This document shows positions 43,921 through 54,784 of a DNA stretch of 64,000 nt, piece after piece (position 1 is the first letter of the stretch; the number at the start of each line of letters is the position of its first letter). Source of the stretch: Hawksworthiomyces lignivorus (taxonomy: Eukaryota; Ascomycota; Sordariomycetes; Ophiostomatales; Ophiostomataceae). The stretch lies in NCBI GenBank assembly GCA_002917075.1, contig NTMA01000042.1:186001-250000 (forward strand). Reading direction: 5' to 3'. Both the position numbers and the translations under genes were made by a program. Under the pieces are notes generated by a model that was not told where the DNA came from, ran no database searches, and saw nothing but the letters and a program-made list of their open reading frames with translations.

Positions 43921-45233
43921 CTACACGGGACGAGTGCTCTCGGATGAGTCGCTTGTCTTCGGCGGCGGCGGATCCGACTTCTCAACGAGAATGAAATTGA
44001 ACTCCAGAAGCCAGAAGCCCTCCTTTTCGACGCCGTTCACCTCCTTCTTGAACGTCTTCAAGCCGTACTTTTCCACCAAGGCCGCGTCCTCGGTAAAGAC
44101 ATAGTCAACGAGCAGGCTCTTCTTCACGCCAAAGACGGTGTCGCTCTCGATATACTTGCTGTCGCGCGAGTAGAGAGCAGTAATCAATTTGTTGTACGCC
44201 GGATGCAGAAGCATAAAGTGCTGCATCGGTGTTAGCGTGCGATGTCTGGCATGCTGCGCGGGGAATTGCGCGCGGGAGTGCGTACCATGTGAGCTGGGCG
44301 GTACCAGTGCCGGTTGAGCGTGCGCAGGAGCTCGCCCACCGGGCCATCGTTGGAGATGGGATATGGGACGGGCCGGACACACTTGAAGGCATAGGAGCCG
44401 TCCTGCTCGGAAAAGAGCTTGCCGCGGCAGTCCGGGCCGCTGTTGTTCTCGTACTCGAGATCGTACACGCCGTGGCCGTCGGTCTCCCACACGTCGATCA
44501 GCGCCTTGGCCACCGGCTCTCCCTTGGCATTGCGCACAAAGCCGCGCACGAGCGTGCACTCGCCAAAGGTGCCCTCCGACGCGATCGACTCGCCGTTGCC
44601 GATCTCGTGCGCGCTGTCGTCGTGGAACGGGCCGAGGACAGACGACTCTGTCGTGCCGGGCTGGTGGCGGTAGGAGATGGAATCGACCAGGGCGGAGATG
44701 CCCAGAATGTCGGAGAGCAGGACCATCTCGTGGCGGACATCGTCCGAGATCTGGCCGACCTATTGAAATGCGTCTCCCATGAGCACGTCGCTCTACAGCT
44801 GGGGGGGATCGAGGACTCTTACCTTGGTCAGGAACTGCCAGGTCTGTTCCCATTCGTCAAAGCTCAGCTGCACTTTTCGGACGTAGTCGTGCGAGGCCTT
44901 GACCAGCTCGGTAACGAGATATTGCAGCCGGGGGTTGCCGGTGACATTTGAATTGACGAGCACCACATTCTGCGTAATGTTCTCAATGGTCAAGTCGAGC
45001 ATGGGCGGGACGACATGCTCGCCGGCTTCGGCAGCCCACTTGAGTCTCGTGGTGTGGCTGACGCCTGCATTGCCCGCTACGGCCTTGGCCTGCTCGCCAG
45101 ACCCGTTGGACTTGTTTCCGTTTGTTGTCATGGTGTTGTTGTGCTCGTCTAGATGCTTGTGGATAAGAGTTTGTGCAATGTCCTGTCTCGTAGTCTCCGT
45201 TTGTTGTCCATCTCCAGAGAGCTTCGCCGTCAT
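43921..45233 (-). CDS. intradiol ring-cleavage dioxygenase (catechol/hydroxyquinol 1,2-dioxygenase type)
   Basis: Three exons on the minus strand: 45233-44823, 44759-44286, 44220-43921, about 394 residues. Introns of 63 and 65 bp have GT..AG ends, and the joins FLTK|VGQISDDVRHEMVLLSD and RPAHM|HFMLLHPAYNK restore the conserved text. The N-terminal helical part precedes the catalytic beta-sandwich (TTESSVLGPFH, LIDVWETDGHGVYDL). Non-haem Fe(III) ligands are visible: the Tyr of GVYD and the Tyr, His, His of WYRPAHMHF. The reaction opens an aromatic ring between two hydroxyl-bearing carbons with O2 in the cytosol. Whether the substrate is catechol, hydroxyquinol or another diol cannot be told. 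An in-frame Met at about 45,131 (MTTNGNKSNG) could be the real start. It is divergent from the quinone oxidoreductase. Confidence 0.9.
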
Positions 45234-45737
45234 TTTAATACTTCGCCGCCGTGCTGCATCATTCTACCCCATATGGGGCCAGGCCGGTGCCCCCCCCCCA
45301 TGGGGATATACGGAGTACGGTGCTGTGCAGGGGAACGCAGTGCCCTTTTGCGGATGTAGCCGCGTCCGGCGGGCTGGAAAATAGAGCGGTTCCAATTCGT
45401 TCGTGATCCGACGGATTGATGTTTGAAGATCCTATTGGTCAAACACCTTGCCGAGCTTTAGTTTGATGGACCAGAAGATTAGCTGCGGAACAGCTGCGGA
45501 ACTACCACGGAATGCCGAAACAAAATTAGCAAGCATTGCCCTAGGGACTTCGCTGTCGTGATCTTGCCCGTAACAAAACCGGACAGAAGTGAGCAGTATT
45601 TGACCCTGCGATTACTACACATTTTTGCATCGTCGTTGTCTACAAGATTGATTGTTCCAATACGTACGCGTTTGGAAATACGCATCTTTCTTTTCATACA
45701 CGCAGACAAGAGGAAGCGCTTTCGCTTGCTACCAGTC
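45234..45737. promoter_or_regulatory. divergent promoter, dioxygenase/quinone oxidoreductase, with CCG-N-CGG sites
   Basis: The 504-bp gap serves both genes. It holds atCCGACGGat at 45,407-45,415 and a CCGGCGG at 45,366-45,372. The first fits the WTCCGWCGGRW palindrome found in every promoter gap of this cluster from 45 to 53 kb. Confidence 0.6.
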
Positions 45738-46718
45738 ATGAGAGGTTTGGTTTTTGATGCTGTGGGGGACATCTCCGTTCTCAAAGTCCATGACAACCTG
45801 CCGATCCCTGTCCCGCGGGAAACGGAGGTTCTCGTCCAAGTCGACTATGCAGGCGTCAATTTCGTCGATACATACCAGCGAAGCGGCCTGTACAAGATAG
45901 CGCTGCCGGCCATTGCCGGACGCGAGGGAGCGGGGAAGATTGTCAAGATCGGTTCTGCCGTGCCGTCTTCCCTTGGGCTCCATGTCGGCGATGCCGTTGC
46001 TGTGTTTACGCAAGGAACAATGGCAGAGTATGTTGCTGCGCCCGCAGACGGCGTCTTGAAGCTCCCGCCCACCGTGTCGACAAAGCTGGGTGCCGCCATC
46101 ATGCTGCAGGGCCTCACGGCGTGGACATTGGCGCGAGATGCGCACCGCGTCGAGAAGGGCCAGACCGTCCTCGTTCAGGCGGCCGCCGGCGGAACGGGCG
46201 GCCTGCTCGTGCAGATGTGCAAGCACCTTGGCGCCACCGTCATCGGTACGGCATCTACGGCAGAAAAGGCCGCAATTGCCAAACAACACGGGTGCGACTA
46301 CGTCATCCAATACACGGACACGGACGTCTTGGCCGAGGTCATGCGCATCACAGAGGGCCAAGGATGCCATGTGGTCTTCAGCGGCATCGGACAGGCGACG
46401 TTTGCGTCCGACCTCGCCAGCACCCGGAGAAAAGGAACGCTTGTCACGTTTGGCAACAGCAGCGGGCCCGTGGAGAATTTCCGGGTCCTGGACCTCAGCA
46501 AGAAGAATGTGAAACTCGTGCGGCCGACGCTGGCCAACTACATCGCCGAGAGAGAGGAGTTTGAAGAGCGCAGCGGTGAGCTGTTGGACCTTGTGGCGCG
46601 GGGCATCGTTAAGGTTACGTTCGGAGGGGAATACGTCTTGGACGCGGTCGGTCAGGCGCAGGAAGATCTTGTCACGAGAAAGACGATTGGAAAGCTGGTG
46701 GTGCGTGTTGTACAATGA
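45738..46718 (+). CDS. zeta-crystallin-type quinone oxidoreductase (MDR family)
   Basis: 326 residues, one exon. The start MRGLVFDAVGD is chosen because it opens the typical N-terminal domain; the frame is open further upstream without family similarity. Visible blocks are VDYAGVNFVDTYQRSGLY, LPAIAGREGAGKIVKIG, the cofactor loop VQAAAGGTGGLLVQMCKHLGA near residue 150, and VTFGNSSGPVENF. No catalytic zinc ligands are seen, as expected for quinone reductases. The family reduces quinones or enones with NADPH, which would protect against quinones formed from catechols or feed a ring-cleavage pathway. It shares a promoter region with the dioxygenase. Confidence 0.9.
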   Translation: MRGLVFDAVGDISVLKVHDNLPIPVPRETEVLVQVDYAGVNFVDTYQRSGLYKIALPAIAGREGAGKIVKIGSAVPSSLGLHVGDAVAVFTQGTMAEYVAAPADGVLKLPPTVSTKLGAAIMLQGLTAWTLARDAHRVEKGQTVLVQAAAGGTGGLLVQMCKHLGATVIGTASTAEKAAIAKQHGCDYVIQYTDTDVLAEVMRITEGQGCHVVFSGIGQATFASDLASTRRKGTLVTFGNSSGPVENFRVLDLSKKNVKLVRPTLANYIAEREEFEERSGELLDLVARGIVKVTFGGEYVLDAVGQAQEDLVTRKTIGKLVVRVVQ

Positions 46719-47240
46719 TTAGAGCTTAGAAGCCATGTTAGATCTATAAGACATTTTACCCTCAATGTGTAAGGATTCTTTGGCGGCCTCTATGTTTTGA
46801 CCTATTTCCGTCATGTTCCAGACACAGAAATGTATTTGGATAAAAGCTTCAATGTATGTGACCAACACGTGAGGTTGCGTTTGTCTTTGTCCGTTCGTTT
46901 GGGATTTCCGGCATTCAGTGTATATGGGTCATTCCGTCGGGATCTTTCGGTCTTGCTCCTACATCCTACAGTACGATCAGTTAACGATCCGACGGAATGA
47001 GTTACATTGTAAGAAGGCCGGGGTTTCATTCTTCCAATCACGCTGGAAAGATCCATCATACAGTGGGAGAGCCGTTACTAACCATGCGCCTTCGGGAGCC
47101 AAAGACAATAAGAATGCGGCTATATATTATCGCGAAACCGTATCACAGACCGTATGATGGTTTCTTTGTCCGAACACATAGCTGTGACTTCGGCTGCTGT
47201 ATAAGTCAGGTCAAATGAACTGCCGAGAAACACACCCATC
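46719..47240. promoter_or_regulatory. promoter region of the DUF1338 gene with paired CCGTCGG sites
   Basis: Two palindromes lie 55 bp apart in opposite flank orientation: ttCCGTCGGga (core 46,934-46,940) and atCCGACGGaa (core 46,989-46,995), about 300 and 250 bp upstream of the ATG. Their flanks (tcattccgtcgggatc and gatccgacggaatga) form an imperfect inverted repeat of about 15 bp. Confidence 0.6.
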
Positions 47241-48635
47241 ATGACGATTGCAACCACAACAAACTACGACCCCGATACCCTTCGGACCAAGTTCTCCTTG
47301 GCTCTGTCGGACATGTACAAAATTGAAGTGCCGTTATACAAAGATTTGCTAGAAATTGTGAAAGACGTGGACGACGGCGTGGTGCGCGAGAAAGGCCTGC
47401 CTCCACTGGCCCCGCGGCACCGGCTGGAGAGGCACGGAGCAATTCGACTCGGAACGTCGTATGAGCTGCGGACGATCGGCCGGCTCTTTGCCGTCTTTGG
47501 CATGCGGCCGGTGGGATACTACGATCTCAGCGTGGTAAATTTCCCGCTGCATGCGACCGCATTCAGGCCCGTTACGACCAGTTCCTTGGAAAAGAACCCC
47601 TTTCGGGTCTTTACCACGCTGCTGCGGGTCGACTTGTTGTCCGACGACATTCGAGAGCTCGTTCTGGCCAGTCTGCAGAAGAGAAACCTGTTCAGCGACC
47701 GTCTGCTGGAGCTCCTAACAAAGGTGGAGACGGCGGGGGCCCTCAGCGAGACGGAGGCCGACGACCTGCTGCGCGAGGCGCTCAAGATCTTTAAGTGGCA
47801 TGCGGAGACGACGGTAGCGCACGACGACTACGTCCGACTGCTAGACGCGCATCCTATGGTGGCCGACATCGCGTCCTTTCCCAGCGCCCACATAAACCAC
47901 CTGACGCCGCGCACCCTCGACATTGACAAGGTGCAGCAGGCCATGCTGTCCCAAGGCATGCCGGCCAAAGACAGCATCGAGGGACCGCCGCCGCGGTGCT
48001 GCGAGATTCTTCTGCGGCAGACCAGCTTCAAGGCGCTCGAAGAGCGCGTGCAGTTTGCCGACGGCGACGGCCAGCTCATAAACGGATTTCACAAAGCGCG
48101 CTTCGGCGAGGTGGAGCAGCGCGGTGTCGCTGTGACGCGAAAGGGGCGAGCGCTGTATGACCTCCTCCTCAACCAGGCACGCACGAACTATCCCGACGAG
48201 CGAGGCGCGGACGCAGAACAGTCGCTCCGGCTGGCATTCAAAGGCTATCCAGACAACTGGGACGTCTTACGCAAACAGGGGCTGACATTCAATTACTACA
48301 AGACAACGGCACAGGGGAGGAAGCGGGCGGCGGCGCAATTCGCCGGCCAACCTGCACCGAGTCTCTCGCAGCTCATAGAGTCGGGGGCCGTCGAGTTCGA
48401 ACCCATCACATACGAAGACTTCCTGCCCGTCTCGGCAGCGGGCATCTTCACGTCAAATCTAAAAAACGCCTCTTCCGAGGGCTCCATCGGAGCGGGGAGG
48501 GCGGACCGTGCTGGGTTCGAGTGCAGCCTTGGACAGGCTGTGGCAGACGAGTTTGAACTGTACGAGAATATGCAGCAGGAGAGCATCGCGACATGTAGAG
48601 AAGAATTGGAGCTTGTGGCAATTTCACTAGACTAG
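47241..48635 (+). CDS. DUF1338 protein, 2-oxoadipate dioxygenase/decarboxylase (HglS/YdcJ) family
   Basis: 464 residues, one exon, intact. The family is a VOC-fold Fe(II) enzyme; bacterial HglS turns 2-oxoadipate into D-2-hydroxyglutarate and CO2. Candidate metal ligands are His65 in LERHGAIRLGT, the His of INHLTPRTLDID near residue 220, and the Glu of FGEVEQRGVAVT near 290. Other matching text: FAVFGMRPVGYYDLSV, ASFPSAHINHLTPR, RCCEILLRQTSFKALEE, YEDFLPVSAAGIF. In this cluster the substrate may be a six-carbon oxo-diacid from ring cleavage and not a lysine product; that is inference. Three CCGTCGG sites follow the gene and belong to the next promoter. Confidence 0.88.
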   Translation: MTIATTTNYDPDTLRTKFSLALSDMYKIEVPLYKDLLEIVKDVDDGVVREKGLPPLAPRHRLERHGAIRLGTSYELRTIGRLFAVFGMRPVGYYDLSVVNFPLHATAFRPVTTSSLEKNPFRVFTTLLRVDLLSDDIRELVLASLQKRNLFSDRLLELLTKVETAGALSETEADDLLREALKIFKWHAETTVAHDDYVRLLDAHPMVADIASFPSAHINHLTPRTLDIDKVQQAMLSQGMPAKDSIEGPPPRCCEILLRQTSFKALEERVQFADGDGQLINGFHKARFGEVEQRGVAVTRKGRALYDLLLNQARTNYPDERGADAEQSLRLAFKGYPDNWDVLRKQGLTFNYYKTTAQGRKRAAAQFAGQPAPSLSQLIESGAVEFEPITYEDFLPVSAAGIFTSNLKNASSEGSIGAGRADRAGFECSLGQAVADEFELYENMQQESIATCREELELVAISLD

Positions 48636-49144
48636 ATCCCTTCCGTCGGAATATACCGTGTGATACAAATGCAAAAGTCTTCCGTCGGGAATGCATGTCT
48701 TCCTACATCTGTATATCCGTCGGAACTGCAAGCATACGCTTGGCCTTGCCTCTAGTCCCTTGTACGTCAAGTAGACGATGCAGGGGCTTGCTTGCATGAT
48801 TGGATTTGAAGTTCGCCTTATTGGATGGGAACAATTTGAAGCCGCCACAGCATCGGGGAAAACAGGCTCCTGACGTAGAAGGCTCGGCTGTGGGCGAATA
48901 GTGTGCTTGTTATTAGTGGATGGCGACCGATGCCTGCCGAGAACGCCAGCCACTCCTCTTATATGGCGGCGTATTGGGGTCGTGGGAGGGCAACCCCACA
49001 AGAGAGGCATCTCCACGTTTCCCCGCAAAGACCCGGTCGCCTCCCCAGAGTGGACCATCGCACGCGGCTCGCTCATCGGCTGCCATAGAGCGCCATGCGT
49101 GCTCTGTGGCTTCCTACCACCACCAAGCAACTGGCCACATCAAC
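48636..49144. promoter_or_regulatory. promoter of the Zn2Cys6 regulator with three CCGTCGG sites
   Basis: ttCCGTCGGaa (core 48,644-48,650), ttCCGTCGGga (core 48,683-48,689) and atCCGTCGGaa (core 48,718-48,724) stand in one 81-bp block, 39 and 35 bp apart. This is the densest group in the window and suggests autoregulation of the zinc-cluster gene that starts at 49,145. Confidence 0.6.
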
Positions 49145-51947
49145 ATGGCTTCCAGCGGGGAAACCGTTCCTGAAGTCCGTCGGCGACGACGCCTTCCTCG
49201 CGCCTCGCAGGCCTGTGAAATGTGCCGCTCGAGAAAGACCCGGTGCGACCAGCAGATGCCATGCTCCAACTGCACCTACCACGATCTTCCCTGCCACTAC
49301 AGCAGCCCGCAGCCCGCCGCCGCCACGAAGCAAGCCGGACGCCAGAAGATTGCGCCACGCCGTGTGCCGATACCCATACAGCCACTCGGCACGCTTCCTT
49401 CACCAAACAGCGCTCTCCACCGCCCGAGCGCAGTAGATAGCAGCAGCAGCCGCACGCGGGAATCGCCGCGCGACCACATGATTGTTTCGCCACCAGCATC
49501 TGTCTCCATGGCTAGTCTCCACACAACGGAGTCGAATGCGCCGGCATCTTCCGTCGCCGGGCGTTTCGACGCGGCAGGAGATGATCTGCCATCTGCATAT
49601 GATTCTGCGACGGGACCATTTGACGAGCAGCCTCTGATGGAAGGGCGGAGCCATGGGGAGACCACAGGGCTCGGGGATGTAAATTTCCACACGCACGGAA
49701 CGGAGTTTTATGGCGGTTCTTCCAACTTGGCCTTTCTCCATGTTCTCTTCGCGCGGGCTCGTGCGCGGGCGCGCTCCGCGTCGGCTCTGCCGACCAGCTC
49801 GTCTCAGGAAGGCGACGGCTCGGTGGCTGGAGAGGACGCGGGTGGACACCTGGGAAACAGCAGCCTCTCCATCATCAACCTCATGTACAACGCCGATTCG
49901 CCGGCAGCTTCCGACAGCCCGGCAGCGAGCATCTCCACATCGCGCCGGCGAGGCACTGCAGATTCTGCTTCGTACGCAGCCCATGCGGGGCCAGACAGGA
50001 CGACCCTGCCGCTGGGCCTCGGCCACCAATTTTCCGAAGGCAATCAAGCGATCGAAGAGTGTTTTATTCGCTCCTACTTTTGCAACAAGCACTTCATACA
50101 TCCATTTCTGAACTATTCTGACTTCATGGGTCGCTGCGCCCTGTTTTGGGCGAAGGACGGGGAAGGCCGCGTACAGAAGCTGTCGCCCACGTTTCGGGCG
50201 CTCTACTACGCCGTGGTGGCTGTTGGTGCAATCAATGCCCCGTTGACGGAGTGGCAGTTTGCCGACTCCACTCCCCCATCGCCGCATGCAGTTCAGCAAA
50301 GGACAACGCTGCAATGGGCATACCTGTATTTCGAGCTAGCAAACCAGGCGTTGGGAAGAGTATTTGAGACTTCCACGCTGGGCACCTGCCAGGCTCTGTT
50401 CCTCCTAGTAAGCCGCATGTAGAACCCGCTTCTTTTTCTGTCCCCTAGAATCTTCTCAGATTGATGTCTTGTCAGATGATCTTCTCCCAGAACGCGCTCA
50501 AGCCTCATTCTTGCTACATGTACGGAGGCATGGCTGTCAGGACCGCCATTGCCATCGGTCTAGCAGATGCAACATATGGAGGCAGCGTGGCCATCAAGGA
50601 GGAGGCCAGACGTACTTGGTGGTAAGTGTCATCGCCCGCCCGGTTGTCAGAGTTTGTGCTTGCAAGAAGGTACTGGCGCCGTCTTAGATGTTAACTTTCT
50701 AGGTGCATTTACTCTCACGAAGTGTAAGTCCTCCGCTCCTCGCCCCGAGTCACTTCAAGTACTCAACTGGAAACTGGCGTCTAATTGAACGAGAGAAATG
50801 TGCTGCTCCTCAGGCAGGCTCGACGGGCTGAAAGATCCGCGCCATTATTCGACGCCTTTGCCCAGGCTGATGGTGAGTTCCGCAGCTGCCGATAATGTCG
50901 TGTTGAATCTCCAATCAGTTTTTTAACAGTCCTAGGTCTCGCATCCATCTCTAGGAGGATCCGATGGAGGGCTCCATAGAATTATCCCCGTCATGGTAGG
51001 CCTGGCAGGAATTCTTCGAGCGGCTTCCCAGGACATTTACCATGACGTGTCTCAGCTGTCACTGGAGGAGAAGTCGAAAATAGGGTTTAAGCTTGAGGAG
51101 GACCTTGAAGCATGGAAGCAACGACTGCCGCGAACCCTTGACTTTGAGTCGCTTGCTCTCGACGACACCGAGTGGGCGTACAAACAAAAGCTCGTTTTGA
51201 AGTTCCGTACGTATACGCAATGCCTGTCTGGGCTTGCTCTTTGATCTGTCTGCTAAGTCGCTTCTGAGAGACAGGGTCGTACAATGCGCGGATTATCATT
51301 CATCGGCCGTTTCTTGTGGCCTCATCCGCGGCGAGCTACGGCTATTCGGCGTATTCTCGCCACGTCGAGATCTGTCTGCAGGCATCGCGAGACACGATTC
51401 ATCTGATTCACGAGTCCCTGGCTCATAGACCGTATCTCCGAACGTGGTAAGACATGCTGTTTTCAGTTCATTGCGGAAGTGCTCGCTGATATTCTGCAGG
51501 TGGTATTGCACGACATATACGCTCTATGCCAGCATGATCGTCCTTCATCTCATCTTGCTTGATTTTCCAAAAGTTTCCAGCGATGAGCTGGTTGCGGATG
51601 TCGAGAAGAGCCTTGAGATATTTGCCGTCATGTCCAAAGGCGTCATCGTAGCCCAAAGATGCAGCGAATTGATTCGAGAGATCCTTGGCGTGGCAAAGCA
51701 GTATCTTCGAGACCGCCCAACCGGCCACCTGACGGCTTCCAACAGCGAGCTGCCTGTGGCTTCGAGTGAAGGAGGCGCAGACATGCTCCTACTCGATTCC
51801 ACCGACATCTGGGATGACGGGTATCTCCTGGCGCTTCTCAGCCAAGAGGCGACGGGTCCCGTACGGGCGCACGCGCTGGCCGACTTCCTGAATCCGTCTG
51901 TTCTCGAGGGGTTTGTCGCAGGGGGGGACCAGCCAGACAACCGGTGA
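49145..51947 (+). CDS. Zn2Cys6 transcription factor with fungal-specific TF domain
   Basis: Seven exons: 49145-50407, 50449-50621, 50703-50723, 50794-50872, 50936-51206, 51275-51446, 51500-51947, giving 808 residues. Splices were chosen for frame and family text (TWW|CIYSHE|VEMCCSSGRLDGLKDPRHYSTPLPRL, KF|RSYNARIIIHRPFL, LRTW|WYCTTYTLYASM). The zinc cluster is C24-x2-C27-x6-C34-x5-C40-x2-C43-x6-C50 (CEMCRSRKTRC...CSNC). A long Ser/Ala-rich linker leads to the PF04082-type regulatory region (FIHPFLNYSDFM onwards). Such proteins bind CGG half-sites as dimers in the nucleus. Its position and the CCG-N-CGG sites in neighbouring promoters make it the likely cluster regulator. The 21-bp third exon and 41-bp first intron are the least certain parts. 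Confidence 0.85.
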
Positions 51948-52700
51948 CAATGCCGCCGACGAGCAAAAACCGGTCGCAGGTCGGTCATTCCAGGGGAGAA
52001 AGATGAAATTTGTTGTCGACCACGAGCCGAATACCGGGAGAATAGCACCGGCTAGTTTGACAGATAAACCAAAACCAACGCCTGCTTCCTTTTGCACGCA
52101 CAAGCCTCTGTCTCTGTATGCAGATTCTGTAACACCGCTAGAACAGCATTTTTCCCGTGGCAATCTACTGGAAATGCTGTACACCGAAAATTACCTCACA
52201 ATTGGCTTTGTGTATGTGTCGAATGTGGCGAGATGCACGTAGCATGAGCGACGGCTCTGTGAAAATCATGTATGCCGGGTGGCAAGGCCGGGAATAGCCT
52301 AGATGCAGGTGTCCTTGCGCACTTGAAGCATGCATCCTTCGCTCGGGCGCCAATAATGCGTCCGGCCGGAAAGGCAGCGGTCGAAGTGCGTGGCCTGTAG
52401 GATGCTGGTCAGAGAGGTGCTGCATCGTACCGTGAATGTAGCTGATTCGCGCCTCAAGGGTGTGCCGACGGATTCGATGCCAGTGGGTAGAATGAATAAA
52501 CAAGGGTGCGATCCGACGGATGCAAAATCTCCAACCACTAACACTGCCTTGGCTGTAACCCCGGATACCCCAGAAACCAGGGTATGGGGCAGTAGGAAAT
52601 GCATTCTGTGAGTAGAAATACGCTGGCTCTCGCTTCTGCTTTTCACTTCTCGTGGACATTTAGCATCAATATAATTAGCAAGCAGTGCATTTATTCGACA
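51948..52700. promoter_or_regulatory. promoter region of the MFS transporter with two CCGACGG sites
   Basis: tgCCGACGGat (core 52,465-52,471) and atCCGACGGat (core 52,513-52,519) lie 48 bp apart, about 230 and 190 bp before the ATG at 52,701. The rest is the 3' region of the regulator and shows no gene. Confidence 0.55.
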
Positions 52701-54784
52701 ATGGCATCAAGAGAAAGCGATATGTCTATCGCTGCAGTAGAGAAATGCTCGAGCAACGCCGCTCGTGATCACAACCTGGCACCCGAGCATGCAGAGTATC
52801 TCTTGCGTCGCCACGGTACTCTGGATTTGAAGCCAGTTCCATCCGCCCACGCCGGAGACCCATACAATTGGCCTTCTTGGAAGGCAAGTCATACTTTGGG
52901 CGGATGGTCCTCTGGCGCCACCAGCTAACAAAAGCACGCATTCATAGAAAAACCTCAATTTGATCATTGTGTCGTTTCACGCATTCATGACCACGTTCAC
53001 GGCTGCCTCCATCATACCCGCATTTGGTCTCCTTGCCGAATCATTTGGCAAGACCGTCCAAGATGCCAGCTATCTTGCATCCTTGCAGGCACGCTAGTCC
53101 ATCCACCAGAGAGCGCGGGTTTCAAAATGCTGACATGTTGCATTACAGATCCTGATGCTCGGAATCGGCCCCATCGTGTGGAAGCCGTTCTCGGACAGGT
53201 ACGGCCGACGGATTTCTTGGCTGCTGTCAACGGGACTGGCTCTTGTCTGCAATATTGGATGTGCCAAGAGCGGGTCGTATGGGGCAATGATGGTCTGTCG
53301 AATTCTAGTCGCGTTTTTCATGTCTCCAGGCGGCGCACTAGGCAGTGGTGTTGTGAATGAGTGCTTCTTTGCCCATGAACGAGGGCAAAAAATGGCAAGC
53401 AGCTTTCAGTCTCTTCTAGGCCAGCAGAATGCTAATTCGAAGCTCAGGGAATCTGGGTGTGAGTGAACCCGATGAGATGCAGACGTCCCACAGAAAAGCC
53501 TACAGTGTATACTAATGGAGTTTCCCTTCAGTCTTCTGATATCAACTGGGTAAGTCATGGTCTCTCCCTAATGGGACAACATATCTGCTGTCGAGACTAA
53601 CTGGAGAAAGACCGGCTGCTGGGCCACTCGTGATGGGTGCTGTCGCACAGCATCTTGGCTGGGTTTGGATTTTCTGGATCCTTGCAATCGTGCGTTACTT
53701 TCACTTGTTCCTAGGGTCCCGTCAGATATTGATATTCATTTGGCCAGATCAATGCATGCCAATTCTTGGCCTACTTCTTCTTCAGCCCCGAGACCATATG
53801 GATCAACCCCGATGCGCCAACTCCCCAGCAGCCGGCTTCCTTCAAAGACACATATCTGAAGTTTGGTCGTCTCAATAAAGAGCCGTTTCATATACGTGAC
53901 TACTACCACCCGTTTGTTCTCCTCAAGTTCGCTTCTATTGCTCTCCCGGCATGGTGTTACTCAAATGTGTTTGCGTATGCAAGCATCATGATGACGGTCG
54001 AAATTCCCCAGACTTTTCAGTCAAAGTTTGGTTTCAACGCACAGCAGCTGGGGCTACAATTCATTGCCATCATTGTTGGGTATGTCCACAATGCTGCAGT
54101 GTCTAGTACTTGCGAGTCTCTCATGAGCATCTCTAACATACACTGTCAAATAGATCCATTCCAGGCGAATTTGTTGGAGGCTTTTTGAGCGACAAGCTGC
54201 AAAGCCGCAAGCGAAAACAATCAAACGAAGACCCTCCACCGGAGCATCGGCTTTGGGCATCCTATTTTGGATTTGCCATGGTCATTATCGGTGTTTTGGT
54301 CTTTACGATCCAACTGCAACATGCACCAGACAAGCAGTGGAATGTAACTCCTCTCGTGGGACTGGCTTTTGCTGGATTCGGGAACCAGATCATTACCACC
54401 ATTCTCGTTACCTGTACGACGCGCTTCCGATTCTCCCTCACTCTCCCCATGAAACCTTCGTCTTGTCTTTAAAACAAGAGGCTGACCAATTTGCATAGTT
54501 GCCGTCGATTGCCATCCTGAAGAAGCCGATGACATTGGTGTATTGATCAACTTTGTCAGATATGGTTGGGGATTTGTAAGTAGCAAGCAGCATTCTCTTT
54601 GGAATCATGCGTGACTGCCACTAATTGATTGCAGATTGGTCCCTTTTGGTTCCCAGACATGTTCAAGACGTTTACTATCATTGGCAGTGGAGGATTCCTA
54701 GGTGGGGTGGTGCTTGTCTTCTCAGTGTGCCCAATTGCCTGGCTACATTTTGTCAAGCACAGGGCTACTAAAAAGCACACCTAA
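52701..54784 (+). CDS. MFS transporter, DHA1 type, with three GC-AG introns
   Basis: Ten exons: 52701-52883, 52948-53088, 53149-53394, 53448-53458, 53532-53549, 53611-53689, 53748-54079, 54154-54413, 54499-54575, 54635-54784, giving 498 residues. The first three introns need GC donors (aag|gcaagt, cag|gcacgc, atg|gcaagc); the other six are GT..AG. The joins restore family text: DPYNWPSWK|KNLNLIIVSFHAF, SYLASLQ|ILMLGIGPIVWKPFSDRYGRR, RGQKM|GIWVLLISTGPAAGPLVMG, YGWGF|IGPFWFPDMF. Exons 4 and 5 are only 11 and 18 nt. DHA1 proteins are 12-helix proton antiporters or importers of small organic compounds in the plasma membrane. Here it probably moves the cluster's substrate or a toxic intermediate. 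Confidence 0.8.
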
